Below, piece after piece: positions 1-7,446 of a stretch of DNA of 10,471 bases; within the stretch, counting starts at the first letter, position 1; the number at the start of each line of letters is the position of its first letter. The notes beneath the pieces are model-generated. The model was not told the DNA's origin and ran no database searches. It saw only the letters and a program-made list of their open reading frames with translations. A program made the position numbers and the translations under genes. Source of the DNA: JBGPIT01 sp041485125 (GTDB lineage Bacteria > Desulfobacterota > Binatia > UTPRO1); NCBI GenBank assembly GCA_041485125.1, contig JBGPIT010000161.1:1-10471 (forward strand), given 5' to 3'.

Positions 1-270
1 ATCAAGCACGCGGACGCGCACCTGCTGTGCTACCAGGTCAAGCTGTCGAAAGGGCTGTGCGCGGCGGGGGCGCCAGCGAACGCCGGTATGGCGTGCGCCA
101 AGGAAGACGACTGCGGTGGCACGAAAGGCCAGACGAGCTTCTGCGTGCTCCAGCCGAAGTTTCAGGCGCTCACGGGCATCTTCGTCAACAACCAACTCGA
201 CGCGGGGCCTTTGGACACGCTGAAGGAAGACGAATTCTGCGTGCCGTCGGAGGAGAACGGCGCGTCGTAA
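1..270 (+). CDS. C-terminal end of an exported DUF7450-like protein (5' end outside window)
   Basis: The frame is open from base 1 and stops with TAA at 268-270, giving the last 89 residues. The pattern HLLCYQVK near the left edge, then FVNNQ, LDTLKEDEFCVPS and a stop soon after, resembles the repeat seen as 'H(F/Y)KCYK... (V)xxxDQFG... LCxPV(D)KNG' in exported proteins of Binatota and delta-proteobacteria (Pfam DUF7450, number recalled from memory). Its function is unknown. An insertion between the two conserved halves (about residues 19-49) carries GLCAAG, ACAKEDDCGG and SFCV, a Cys-spaced loop like the 'C..DxDCGG..C' segments of other exported proteins in these lineages. The gene lies 49 bases before the next same-strand start, so the two may be co-transcribed. 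The frame is certain; the family is moderately sure. Confidence 0.7.
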   Translation: MKHADAHLLCYQVKLSKGLCAAGAPANAGMACAKEDDCGGTKGQTSFCVLQPKFQALTGIFVNNQLDAGPLDTLKEDEFCVPSEENGAS

Positions 271-319
271 CCAGGATAGCCGGCGCGGCCCGAAGCGGAC
301 GCGGCGGCAGCAACGAAAC

Positions 320-3300
320 GTGAAGCCACCTGTCGCAACGACCGCCGGCTTGATCCTGACCGTTGCGCTCCTGGGACCATGGGCGCAGCCACGCCTGGCG
401 CAGGCCGGCCTCGTCACCATCGCGTCGACCGGCGCGCCGCGCCGGGCGGCGGCACGTTCGGCACCCACTTCGGCGTGCCGGTGATCAACAACAGCGGTCA
501 GGTGGCGTTCACGGCGTTCACCAGCCAACCCGCCGACACCGACACCGGCGTCTATCAGGGAACGTCGTCGGCCGATCTCGCTGCGGTGACGAGGCTCGGA
601 GGCGGGGTCACGACCTTGGGACACACCGTCGCGCAGAACGGCGGCGGTGTCGTAGTGTTCGCGGTCAACTCCAACACCGGGATCGTCGCCCGCAACCCGG
701 GCAACAGCCCCCAGTTCTTGATCCAAGCCGGCGACACCGTGCAGCCGATCGGGGGCGGCACGATGTACACACTCGCCTCCGTCAGCGACCCCGTGATCAA
801 CGCCAAGGGGCAGGTCGCCTACGTTCTTGGCGCGAACGGGGGTCCGCCCGCACTCGCCGCCGTGTCCGCGGGCGGCAACCTCGTCGCATACACCGGCCAA
901 GGCGACTTGTTGAACGGGCAGATCTTCAATCTCGGCGCGGTATCGATCGACGACTTGGGCGACGTGGTGTTCTTCGCCACCGCGTCGTACCAACAAGGTC
1001 CTCCGTTCGATATTCCGACGATCGCGACCTCCGCTGTCTCAGCCGGAATCGTCGATTTCGCCCTGCTCGGCGGTACCACCTTGACGAACGGTGAGAAGGT
1101 CGCGATCGACTTCTCGAATATCAACGGGACGTCGACGCCGATGATCAGCAAAGCCGGGATCGTATTCAGGAGCGCGTCCTGCGCCGGCTTCGTCTGCCCC
1201 GACGACGTCTTCCTCCTGCAGGGCAGCACGTTGACCATCATTGCCAGGACCGGCGACGCCGCCCCCGGCGGGGGCACGTTCGCGGTCCCGTCGGCCAGCC
1301 GTCCCTACCTCGTCTTCGACGAGCCGCAGATCAACGACAACGGTAGCATCGTCTTCGTCGGTGACACCGACGGCGGTCCCGGCAGCGGCGTCTACCGCTT
1401 CACGCAGGCGCACGGGCTCGAGGCGATGGCCCTGCAGGGCCAAGCGCCCTACGCCGCCGCCGTCGGCTTCCGGAACGCCGTCATCAACAACCACGACGTC
1501 GTCGCCTTCCAGGCGTTCGACGGCTCCGCCGGTAACCATAGAGGTGTCTACATCACCGACGGCACGACCACCGTCCGTGCCGGCTCCGACAACTTCTTCG
1601 GCAACGAGGGCAGCTCCACCGGCGCCTTCTCGCGGGCGTTCTTCGGATCGCCGGGCGACGGTCTGAGCCCGCTGAACGACAAGAATCAGGTCACGTTCGT
1701 GAACTCCGTCGGCTCGACGTCGCAGTCGGTGATGAAGTTCACCGTCGACCCCAAGTGGGTGCAGCCCGGGAGCGGTGCCTGGGACACGAGCGGCAACTGG
1801 ACGTTCAGCGTCGAGCCGGCGAGCGATAGCATCGTCACGATCGCCGGGCAGGCTGCGGGCCCGCTGGTCGTGACCGGGCCCGCGGCCGCCGCCACGGTCT
1901 CGATTCTCGAGATCGGCACCGGTCCGAATGTCGCCGAGCTCGATCTCCAGAGCAGCGGCCCTCTCACCTCCACGGCTGAGCTCATCGTCTTTTCGAAGGG
2001 CGCCCTCGGCGGCACGGGAACGCTGACGACCGCGGACTTCGAGGTCGAGAGCGGGGGGAACGTCACCGGCGCGCTCACCCTGAACGCACCGGTCTTCTTC
2101 AATGCCGGCACCATGAACGGCACCTTCACGATCAACGGCGACCTCGACAACAGCAATGTCATGAACGGCGACTTCACGGTAAACGGCAACGTGACCAACG
2201 AAGCGACCGGATCGATCACCGGCAACCAGATGTTCAACGGCAATGTCACCAATGACGGCACGATCGGCCCGGGACACTCGCCCGGCACGGTGCACGTCAC
2301 CGGCGATCTCACGCTCGAGACCACGCCGGGCCCGAGCGGGCCGGTCGGCTCCGAGCTCGACATCCAGATCGGAGGGCCGAACCCGGGGACCGACTACGAC
2401 GTGATCACGGTGACGGGCAACGTGAAGCTCGCGGGCAAGCTCGTCGTGACGTTCATCAACGGCTTCACGCCGGCGGCGAACCAGACGTTCCAGTTCCTGC
2501 AGGGCGGGACCGTGACGGGGACCTTCGACGCGGTGAGTGGCGCGGACGTCCAGTACGGGCCGGCGGGTATCATGCTCTCACCGCCCACGGCGCTGACGGC
2601 GATACCGAAGGCCCTCGTCAAGTGCGGAGCCGCGATCACGAAAGCGGGCACGAGCTACACGAGCGCGCGCTTGAAGACGCTCGACGGGTGCGTCGCGCCG
2701 ACCCTGAAGTGTGTGGAAGAGACCGCGGCGGGGGCCAAGCGCGACGCCTGCGTCGCCAAAGCCAACACGAGCTGCGGCAAGGACCTCGCGAAGGTCGCGG
2801 CCCTCGCGACCAAGCTCACCGGCGCGATCGGCAAGGCGTGCACCGGCGCGGTGAGCGTGGCGGACGCGCTGAACGCCGCCGGCCTGGGCTACAGCGGCGT
2901 CGGCGACGCCTGCACGAACGACTTCAGCACCGCGCTCAGTACGTTCGCGACGATCGAGCAATGCGTCCTGCGTGCGCATGCCTGTCGCGGCGAGACCATC
3001 CTCGACGCGCAGGCGCCCCGCACGAAGGAGCTGATGTTGCGCGTCGCGGGCATCGCACCGGCCGACCTCGACGCGCTCGCCTGCCTGCCCGATCACAACG
3101 GGACGGGCGCCGACCTCGGCGCGCCGAAGGGCGCCGGCAAGGCCGTGACGAAGTGCGAAGGCACGCTCACGAAGGCGGGGGACACGTTCCTCGCGAAACA
3201 GATGAAGAGCCTCGGCGGCTGCGTCGGCGCGGTCTTCGCGTGCGTGATCGAGAAGCCCGGGGTGACGGCATGCATCACGAAGGCGCACGCGAAGTGCGAC

Positions 3301-3609
3301 AAGGCGTTCGCGGCAATCGACGCGGCGGCGACGGCGCTCGAGAATGCGGTCACGAAGTCGTGCGCGCCGCCGGCGGTCGCGTTCGACGACCTCAGCGCCG
3401 CGGCGGGTGTGGACGTCGGCGTGCTCGGGAGCGACTGTGCCGCGCTCGGCGTCGCCAGCCTCGTCACCCCCGCCGACTACGCGACCTGCCTCGTCCATCG
3501 CGAGACGTGCAACGCCGAGGATCTCGTGCGTTTCGAGGCGCCGCGTGCCGACGACCTCCTCGGGCTCGTCGGCCGATCGCTGTCGCAGCCGTTCTGCCCC
3601 GCGAGCTGA
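320..3609 (+). CDS. Large secreted repeat protein: NxxGxxxF repeats + beta-solenoid + two ten-Cys domains (frameshifted near its N-terminus)
   Basis: The uninterrupted body frame (first ATG 379) encodes a basic N-terminus that makes no sense. In the +1 frame, GTG 320 gives a clear signal peptide: VKPPVATTAG, hydrophobic LILTVALLG, then RLAQA before GLVTIASTGAP. Restoring one G near 437-441 joins that to APGGGTFG of the body, giving 1096 residues. Parts in order: about 30-475, seven NxxGxxxF-type repeats (PVINNSGQVAF, PVINAKGQVAY, PQINDNGSIVF and others) with GDAAPGGGTF linkers, as in DUF7453-type surface proteins; about 480-760, a WDTSGNW entry, TINGDLDNSN, VNGNVTNEA, GPGHSPGTV and YDVITVTGN, an autotransporter-like beta-solenoid; 765-1096, two ten-Cys repeats. 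No C-terminal membrane anchor is visible. Probably extracellular or surface-attached with unknown function. Without the correction the GTG frame ends at 484. The domain reading is sure; start and intactness depend on the frameshift. Confidence 0.82.
437..441 (+). other. Frameshift site (one G apparently missing) in the large secreted protein
   Basis: Upstream the coding sense is in the frame of GTG 320 (signal peptide, then GLVTIASTGAP). Downstream it is in the frame of 379 (PGGGTFGTHFG). CCG GCG CCG would give the expected T-G-A-P-A-P-G-G-G-T-F motif; the window reads CCGCGCCG, one G short. The same motif occurs intact further on as TGDAAPGGGTF (about 1249-1281). Either a sequencing or assembly indel in a GC-rich repeat or a real mutation. 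Confidence 0.8.
2611..3609 (+). repeat. Tandem ten-Cys helical domain, two copies, in the large secreted protein
   Basis: Two copies of about 150 residues run from Cys769 to Cys922 and from Cys946 to Cys1093 (numbering of the corrected 1096-residue protein). All ten Cys align in order: VKC/TKC, DGC/GGC, LKC/FAC, DAC/TAC, TSC/AKC, KAC/KSC, DAC/SDC, EQC/ATC, HAC/ETC, LAC/PFC. Both start with KC..x(T/I)TKAG and carry K-L-x-GC and an (E)APR segment before the last Cys. Alanine-rich spacing suggests helices held by five disulfides, which fits an exported protein. The copies have diverged well beyond DNA identity, so this is an old duplication. Similar KAG...LKxLxxC segments occur at the ends of many Binatota exported proteins (from memory). 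Confidence 0.75.
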
Positions 3610-3655
3610 CGATCCCATCCGCTTCGGCCAGCCAATTGCGTGACTCGAGTAGGCC

Positions 3656-4051
3656 TTACGTGAGTCGGACGTTGTGGACCGTCACGCCAAGTCCGCCGGC
3701 GCGCGACAACGGACCGTCGGCGGTCACGAGAGCGGCGTTGCGGACTCGCGCGAGCGCGACGTAGAGAGCGTCGTACGCCGTGAGCCGCCCGCGCAGCGAC
3801 CACGCCTCATCGAGCAGCATGCGATGCCCGATGCGCTCGAGGCCCCAGTCGCGAAGGTCGGTGAGCGCTTCCCGGGCCCGCGATTCCTTGAGCCGTTTGG
3901 AGAGCACTTCGCGCCTGACCACGGAAAGCACCTCGGCGTCGAGTAGCTCGGGCGCCGCGACATTCCCACGTTCGAGCACGCCGGCCACCCGCACTCCCAG
4001 CTCTGTCTGAAGCAGGTACTCGACGGCGGCGGACGCGTCGACGACGATCAC
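3656..4051 (-). CDS. vapC: VapC-family toxin, PIN-domain ribonuclease
   Basis: A 131-residue PIN-domain protein, the usual VapC size. VapC toxins are Mg2+-dependent endoribonucleases, typically cutting tRNA or rRNA and stopping growth when the antitoxin is lost. The acidic active site is complete: D5 in MIVVDASAAV, E40 in APELLDAEV, D94 in TAYDALYVALA and D112 in VTADGPL. The start is a GTG at 4051-4049 whose TG is shared with the TGA stop (4050-4048) of the antitoxin gene, a four-base overlap that favours translational coupling. No Shine-Dalgarno sequence is needed or seen. It converges on the large secreted-protein gene, with 46 bases between the stops. Toxin identity is sure; its RNA target cannot be read from sequence. 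Confidence 0.93.
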   Translation of the reverse strand: MIVVDASAAVEYLLQTELGVRVAGVLERGNVAAPELLDAEVLSVVRREVLSKRLKESRAREALTDLRDWGLERIGHRMLLDEAWSLRGRLTAYDALYVALARVRNAALVTADGPLSRAGGLGVTVHNVRLT

Positions 4052-4284
4052 CCGCCGAGCTCTCGATCGCGGTCGCGTCGCACCTCTTCGAGGGTTCGTG
4101 CGGCCGGACGTCCGAGGTCGACCCGCGAGCGCTTGGCGAGCCGAGCCCGGAACTCCTCGTCGTCGATCTGGCGGCGGACGGCGTCGAGAACGACGTCGCG
4201 GACCGTTCGCCCGCGGCGCTCGGCATACGCACGAATCTTACGGTGCAGAGCCTCCGGGACGTTCTTCACTTGGAGGTTGGCCAT
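4048..4284 (-). CDS. vapB: VapB/FitA-like ribbon-helix-helix antitoxin
   Basis: A 78-residue protein starting MANLQVKNVPEALHRKIR. Residues 2-8 form the beta strand and about 10-40 the two helices of a ribbon-helix-helix DNA-binding fold of the FitA type (VKNVPEALH, RGRTVRDVVLDAVRR). Residues 41-78 are charged and probably wrap the toxin. It would neutralise VapC and, as a complex with it, repress its own promoter. An in-frame ATG at 4317 would add 11 residues, but that stretch contains the operator palindrome and promoter-like bases, so 4284 is the better start. Only a poor ribosome-binding site precedes it. It overlaps vapC by four bases. Confidence 0.9.
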   Translation of the reverse strand: MANLQVKNVPEALHRKIRAYAERRGRTVRDVVLDAVRRQIDDEEFRARLAKRSRVDLGRPAARTLEEVRRDRDRELGG

Positions 4285-4290
4285 GGGATG

Positions 4291-4317
4291 CCTATAGCAT
4301 GCCCGCGGCATGCTCAA
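4291..4317 (-). promoter_or_regulatory. Possible vapBC promoter overlapping the operator
   Basis: On the minus strand TTGAGC (4317-4312) could be a -35 and TATAGG (4296-4291) a -10, 15 bases apart, shorter than the usual 16-18. Transcription would start about at the ATG at 4284, giving a leaderless or nearly leaderless mRNA, in line with the lack of a Shine-Dalgarno sequence. The operator covers the spacer. Tentative. Confidence 0.35.
4296..4314. promoter_or_regulatory. Likely VapBC operator: perfect 8-3-8 inverted repeat
   Basis: AGCATGCC (4296-4303) and GGCATGCT (4307-4314) are exact reverse complements separated by CGC. The palindrome sits 12 bases upstream of the vapB ATG, where autoregulating FitA/VapB complexes bind known operators. 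A pair of ribbon-helix-helix dimers would fit the two arms. Binding is inferred. Confidence 0.7.
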
Positions 4318-4367
4318 ACAGTGCTGCGCTCGCGGCGGGGTGACCTCGAGCGTAGTGCCGACGTGGT

Positions 4368-4409
4368 GATGCGGAGCGCCGGCACCTACGGGCGCCGGCG
4401 CTCCGCATC
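4368..4409 (-). terminator. Strong GC hairpin after the secreted 212-residue protein gene
   Basis: A perfect 16-bp stem (4368-4383 with 4394-4409) closes a 10-base loop. It begins three bases past the stop codon of the minus-strand gene at 5050-4412 and lies before the vapBC promoter. No T-tract follows on either strand, so it is not a classical intrinsic terminator. It may end or stabilise the upstream transcript and insulate vapBC from read-through. Confidence 0.55.
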
Positions 4410-4411
4410 GG

Positions 4412-5050
4412 TCAATCGGCTTTGTCCTTGAACTGCGCCGGCGAGCCGCCGACGTTCTTCAGCGCCGGTGCGCTGTAGACCGCCTCCCAGCACACGCCCA
4501 CCGTGTTGACGAGCTGGACCGTGACGGGCTGCGAAAGCGGTGGAGACGGCGGGTCGAGGTCGGATCCCTTCCCCTTCCAGATGATCTTGGCGCTACCGTC
4601 CGCACCGGCCTTGAGAAGCATCTTCTGGGGCCCGCTCGGGGAGTTGTCGCCGTCCTTGTACTTGAAGCCCGTGGCGGTCTCTTGCCAGCACGGCACACCG
4701 TGGTGACAGCTGTCGCCGCCGATCGCGACCGACGTCATGACGAGATTGGCGGCACCGTCGTACACGCAGAAGGCATAGCTCGTGTCCGAGAGCGGGTTGC
4801 CGAAGTCCGCCTTCGAGGTTGCCGAGCCCTTGAGCCATTTCCACACCAACTTGTCCTTGTCGTTCTCCGAATACTTCTTGATCGCCAGCAGCGCTTTCTG
4901 CGCCGTCGCCGGCGCCCGGCAACCGACGACCGGCGTGGGGGCACACGTCGGCGTTTGCGCGCGCGCAAACCTCGGTGTCGCGATCGTGAATGACAGCGTC
5001 GCGACGGTTGCCGCGATTCCGAATGAAGCCGCTCGGGCAGTGCGTGTCAT
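4412..5050 (-). CDS. Secreted 212-residue protein of unknown function
   Basis: The start at ATG 5050 is supported by a strong GAGGAGGA ribosome-binding site five bases upstream. Residues 1-31 form a signal peptide (MTRTARAAS, a hydrophobic stretch, cleavage after RFARA). The mature part of about 180 residues has six Cys (36, 44, 95, 115, 121, 187) and reads like a compact beta domain: DKLVWKWLKGSAT, SYAFCVYDG, CWQETATGFKYKD, KMLLKAGADGSAKIIWKGKG, PVTVQLVN and GVCWEAVYS. I recall similar unnamed proteins, often several per genome, from Binatota and delta-proteobacteria, with the KGxAT...ADFG and LKAGADG motifs. No enzyme motif is visible, so no function is offered. It is 234 bases downstream of mgtE on the same strand, probably with its own promoter. 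The gene is sure; the family is only from memory. Confidence 0.85.
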   Translation of the reverse strand: MTRTARAASFGIAATVATLSFTIATPRFARAQTPTCAPTPVVGCRAPATAQKALLAIKKYSENDKDKLVWKWLKGSATSKADFGNPLSDTSYAFCVYDGAANLVMTSVAIGGDSCHHGVPCWQETATGFKYKDGDNSPSGPQKMLLKAGADGSAKIIWKGKGSDLDPPSPPLSQPVTVQLVNTVGVCWEAVYSAPALKNVGGSPAQFKDKAD

Positions 5051-5055
5051 GCTCG

Positions 5056-5063
5056 TCCTCCTC
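5056..5063 (-). promoter_or_regulatory. Strong ribosome-binding site (GAGGAGGA)
   Basis: The minus strand reads GAGGAGGA, five bases from ATG 5050. It fixes the start of the secreted protein and is much stronger than the sites of the other genes here. Confidence 0.8.
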
Positions 5064-5284
5064 GTGGGCTGGGGTCGTTCGAGGGGATAAAGCAGGACGC
5101 ATGCCGCGCCGAGAGACTGGTGACGGCAGATCCGACGGCGTTCGCGCGAGGAGTGTTGGGGGATATCGCGCTGGCTTGGGGCAAAACGCTCAGCGCGTGC
5201 GCGGGTCGCGAGCCGTTCGACCTCATCTCCGCGCCACGATTGGGAACGGCGCTTCTCACCGCTGGGAATGGAGTACCTTATCGC

Positions 5285-6517
5285 TCACGCGATCAGCCAC
5301 GTCGCGAGGCCGAGGAAGAGACCCATGCTCACGACGTCGGTCGCGGTCGTGAGGAAGATGCTCGACGCGGTGGCCGGGTCGGCGCCGAGTCGCTTGAGGG
5401 TCATCGGAACCAGCGCGCCGGCGATGCCGCTGATGGTGCAGCTCGCGGTCATGGCGACGAAGACGATGAAACCGAGCGTCGTCGCGTCCGGGTTCCCCTC
5501 GGTGCGGGCGAGCAGGTACATCGCGATGCCGGCGGTGATGCCGACGAGGAAGCCGTTGGCGCAGCCGAGCAGCGCCTCCTTCGCGATCACGCGGCGGCCC
5601 TTGCCGGAGGTGAGCTCGCCGAGGGTCATGCCGCGGAGCGCGACGGCGAGGGCTTGGCAGCCGGTGTTGCCCGACTGACCGGAGAGCACCGGGAGAAAGA
5701 CGGCGAGCAGCACGAGCCGATTGATCGTCGACTGGAAGATGCCGACCACGCCGGCCGCGAGGAAGGCGGTCAAGAGATTCAACTGCAGCCACGGATGGCG
5801 GAAGCGCAGGCTCTGCGACCACGCGGTGCTGAGGCGCTCCTCGCGCTCGACGCCGACCATCGCGCCCGCTTGCGCGGTGAGCTCGAAGGCGTGCTGCTCG
5901 AAGAGCGTCTGTCCACGGACGACGCCGACCAGGCGCTGCTCGGCGTCGACCACGGGATACGCCGGAAAGTGTCGGGTCACGACGGCGCGCATGGCGTCGC
6001 CGATCGACATGTCGCCGCGCACCGCGAAGGGATCGCGCAACATGACGTCGTCGAGGCGCGCGTCGGGGTCGGCGAAGAGGAGATCGCGGAAGATCAGCAC
6101 GCCGACGAGCCGTCCCTTGCCGTCGACGACCCAGCCGTAGGCGATGAACGCCCGCCGCACCATCTCGCGCAGACGGTCGACCGCTTGCCGCACGGTGAGA
6201 TCGGGCGAGAAGACGGCGAGCGGGCGCTCCATCGACCGACCGACGGTGCCGGGCGGGTAGGCGTGATCGTGGACCCACTGCTCGCGGTGCTCGTCGGTCG
6301 TGGCGGCGAGGACACGGTCGCGCCACTCGACCGGCGCGGCCCAGAGGATCTCGACGGCGCTCGCCGGGCTCACGCGCATGAGCACGTCGGCGACGAGCGC
6401 GGGCGGCTCGTCGGCGAGGAGCGCGTAGCCCTCGGCGGGTCCGCGCTCGCGGACGTCGGTCGTCAGCTGGTCGATACGGGCGGCGTCTGTCGCGAGACTC
6501 TCGGGCATGGTCCGCAT
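5285..6517 (-). CDS. mgtE: MgtE-family magnesium transporter
   Basis: A 410-residue inner-membrane Mg2+ channel/transporter. Domain order: a short N-terminal helical domain (about 1-90), two CBS domains (about 94-152 and 157-215) that sense cytosolic Mg2+ and gate the pore, a connecting helix, and five membrane helices (about 250-410). Family signatures are LPVLSGQSGNTGCQALAVAL (about 274-293), DPATASSIFLTTATDVVSMG (380-399) and the pore aspartate, probably D394. MgtE proteins are usually near 450 residues; the shortfall is in the N domain, so part of the Mg2+-dependent gate may be reduced. ATG 6517 is used, though a second ATG lies three codons later; neither has a clear ribosome-binding site. 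The gene is divergent from the hydrolase with only 47 bases between starts, too few for an M-box Mg2+ riboswitch. Confidence 0.95.
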   Translation of the reverse strand: MRTMPESLATDAARIDQLTTDVRERGPAEGYALLADEPPALVADVLMRVSPASAVEILWAAPVEWRDRVLAATTDEHREQWVHDHAYPPGTVGRSMERPLAVFSPDLTVRQAVDRLREMVRRAFIAYGWVVDGKGRLVGVLIFRDLLFADPDARLDDVMLRDPFAVRGDMSIGDAMRAVVTRHFPAYPVVDAEQRLVGVVRGQTLFEQHAFELTAQAGAMVGVEREERLSTAWSQSLRFRHPWLQLNLLTAFLAAGVVGIFQSTINRLVLLAVFLPVLSGQSGNTGCQALAVALRGMTLGELTSGKGRRVIAKEALLGCANGFLVGITAGIAMYLLARTEGNPDATTLGFIVFVAMTASCTISGIAGALVPMTLKRLGADPATASSIFLTTATDVVSMGLFLGLATWLIA

Positions 6518-6564
6518 CGGGTAGCCGATTGCGGCATCGAGGCCAAGAAGGGTAGACGCGGCTG

Positions 6565-7284
6565 GTGAGCACCTACGTCTTGATCCACGGCTCGTGGCAC
6601 GGAGGCTGGTGTTGGTACAAAGTCGTCGCGGCGCTCGAGCGTGACGGTCACCGCGTGCTCGCGCCCGATCTCCCGAGCCTCGGGATCGACAAGACGCCGG
6701 TCGCCGACGTCTCGCTGCGGACGTGGACGGAAAGCGTCGGTCGCATCGTCGCCGCGCAGACGGATCCGGTCGTGCTGGTCGGGCACAGCCGAGGCGGCGT
6801 CGTGGTCAGCGAGGTCGCGGAGGCGATGCCGGAGAAAGTCGCGATGCTCGTCTACGTCTGCGCGTTCCTGCTCCGGGACGGTGAGTCGTTGCTGCAGGCT
6901 GCGCAGGAGGACCGGACGTCGGTGCTGCTCGGGCACTTGGTTCCGTCGGACGATCAGAAGTCCGCGACCGTCCGCGAGGACGTGATCAGAGACGCCTTCT
7001 ACGGTGAGTGCTCCGATGACGACGTCGCGCTCGCGGGCTCGCTCCTCGCGCCGGAAGCGATGGCACCCTTCTCGACACCGCTCCATCTCACGGCGGAGCG
7101 CTTCGGCAGCGTGCGGCGCGTCTACATCGAGTGCCTCCGCGACCGCGCGGTCCCGCCGGCGCTCCAGAAGAGGATGTACACGGCGCAGCCGTGCGAGCGG
7201 GTGATCACGATCGACACCGATCACTCGCCGTTCTTCTCCGCGCCCGACGAGCTCGTGCGCCACCTGCTCGCGCTGAAGCCCTAG
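6565..7284 (+). CDS. Alpha/beta hydrolase (methylesterase/hydroxynitrile-lyase-like branch)
   Basis: A 239-residue cytoplasmic protein with no signal peptide. HGSWHGGW (8-15) is the oxyanion-hole loop and GHSRGG (73-78) the nucleophile elbow, with Ser75. Asp193 in LRDRAVPPALQ and His220 in DTDHSPFFSAP complete the catalytic triad, so the enzyme should be active. The spacing and the DRAVPP and DHSPFFS motifs match the small alpha/beta hydrolases related to plant methylesterases and hydroxynitrile lyases, which mostly cleave esters. The substrate cannot be predicted. The start is a GTG; an AAGAAGG lies 12 bases upstream, rather far. The full family length is present. It is divergent from mgtE, with no operon partner downstream on its strand. 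Confidence 0.92.
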   Translation: MSTYVLIHGSWHGGWCWYKVVAALERDGHRVLAPDLPSLGIDKTPVADVSLRTWTESVGRIVAAQTDPVVLVGHSRGGVVVSEVAEAMPEKVAMLVYVCAFLLRDGESLLQAAQEDRTSVLLGHLVPSDDQKSATVREDVIRDAFYGECSDDDVALAGSLLAPEAMAPFSTPLHLTAERFGSVRRVYIECLRDRAVPPALQKRMYTAQPCERVITIDTDHSPFFSAPDELVRHLLALKP

Positions 7285-7367
7285 CGCGACCTCGCTGGCG
7301 CCATCGGCACCGGAGTGTCCGCGGTGTGGCGCGGAGGGGGGCAGAGCGTCCTCAGCGGATCAGGTGG

Positions 7368-7394
7368 GCGGACCGACGGGGCAGGTCGGTCCGC
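7368..7394. terminator. Perfect 10-bp hairpin between convergent genes
   Basis: GCGGACCGAC (7368-7377) pairs exactly with GTCGGTCCGC (7385-7394) around a 7-base loop, 83 bases past the hydrolase stop and before the converging lipoprotein gene ends. There is no T-tract on either side, so it is a candidate transcript-end structure for either strand rather than a proven terminator. Confidence 0.4.
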
Positions 7395-7446
7395 AACCGG
7401 CGACCGAACTTGGTCTTCGCGCTGTCGTCGACACCCTTACGAGTAG

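Noticed and set aside
1039..2295. Long antisense frame (418 codons) opposite the large secreted protein, with similar ones at 2578-3618
   Set aside because: Rich in Arg, Gly and Val with no domain sense; typical shadow of a high-GC gene whose plus-strand frame shows clear repeats.
3560..3609. PEP-CTERM or similar C-terminal sorting tail on the large secreted protein
   Set aside because: The protein ends at a Cys-containing PFCPAS with no hydrophobic segment or basic tail.
2622..3764. A 380-codon plus-strand frame over the ten-Cys repeats running into the vapC end
   Set aside because: Arg-rich out-of-frame reading of the Cys-repeat region with no protein sense.
3656..4317. VapBC as part of a larger defence island
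   Set aside because: No restriction, CRISPR, retron, phage or transposase gene lies nearby; it is a lone toxin-antitoxin pair.
6518..6564. M-box or other Mg2+ riboswitch before mgtE
   Set aside because: Only 47 bases separate mgtE from the divergent hydrolase start, too short for an M-box, and no matching helices are seen.
5120..6568. A 482-codon plus-strand frame across mgtE
   Set aside because: It is antisense to an unmistakable MgtE and is Arg/Asp/Gly/His-rich; shadow only.
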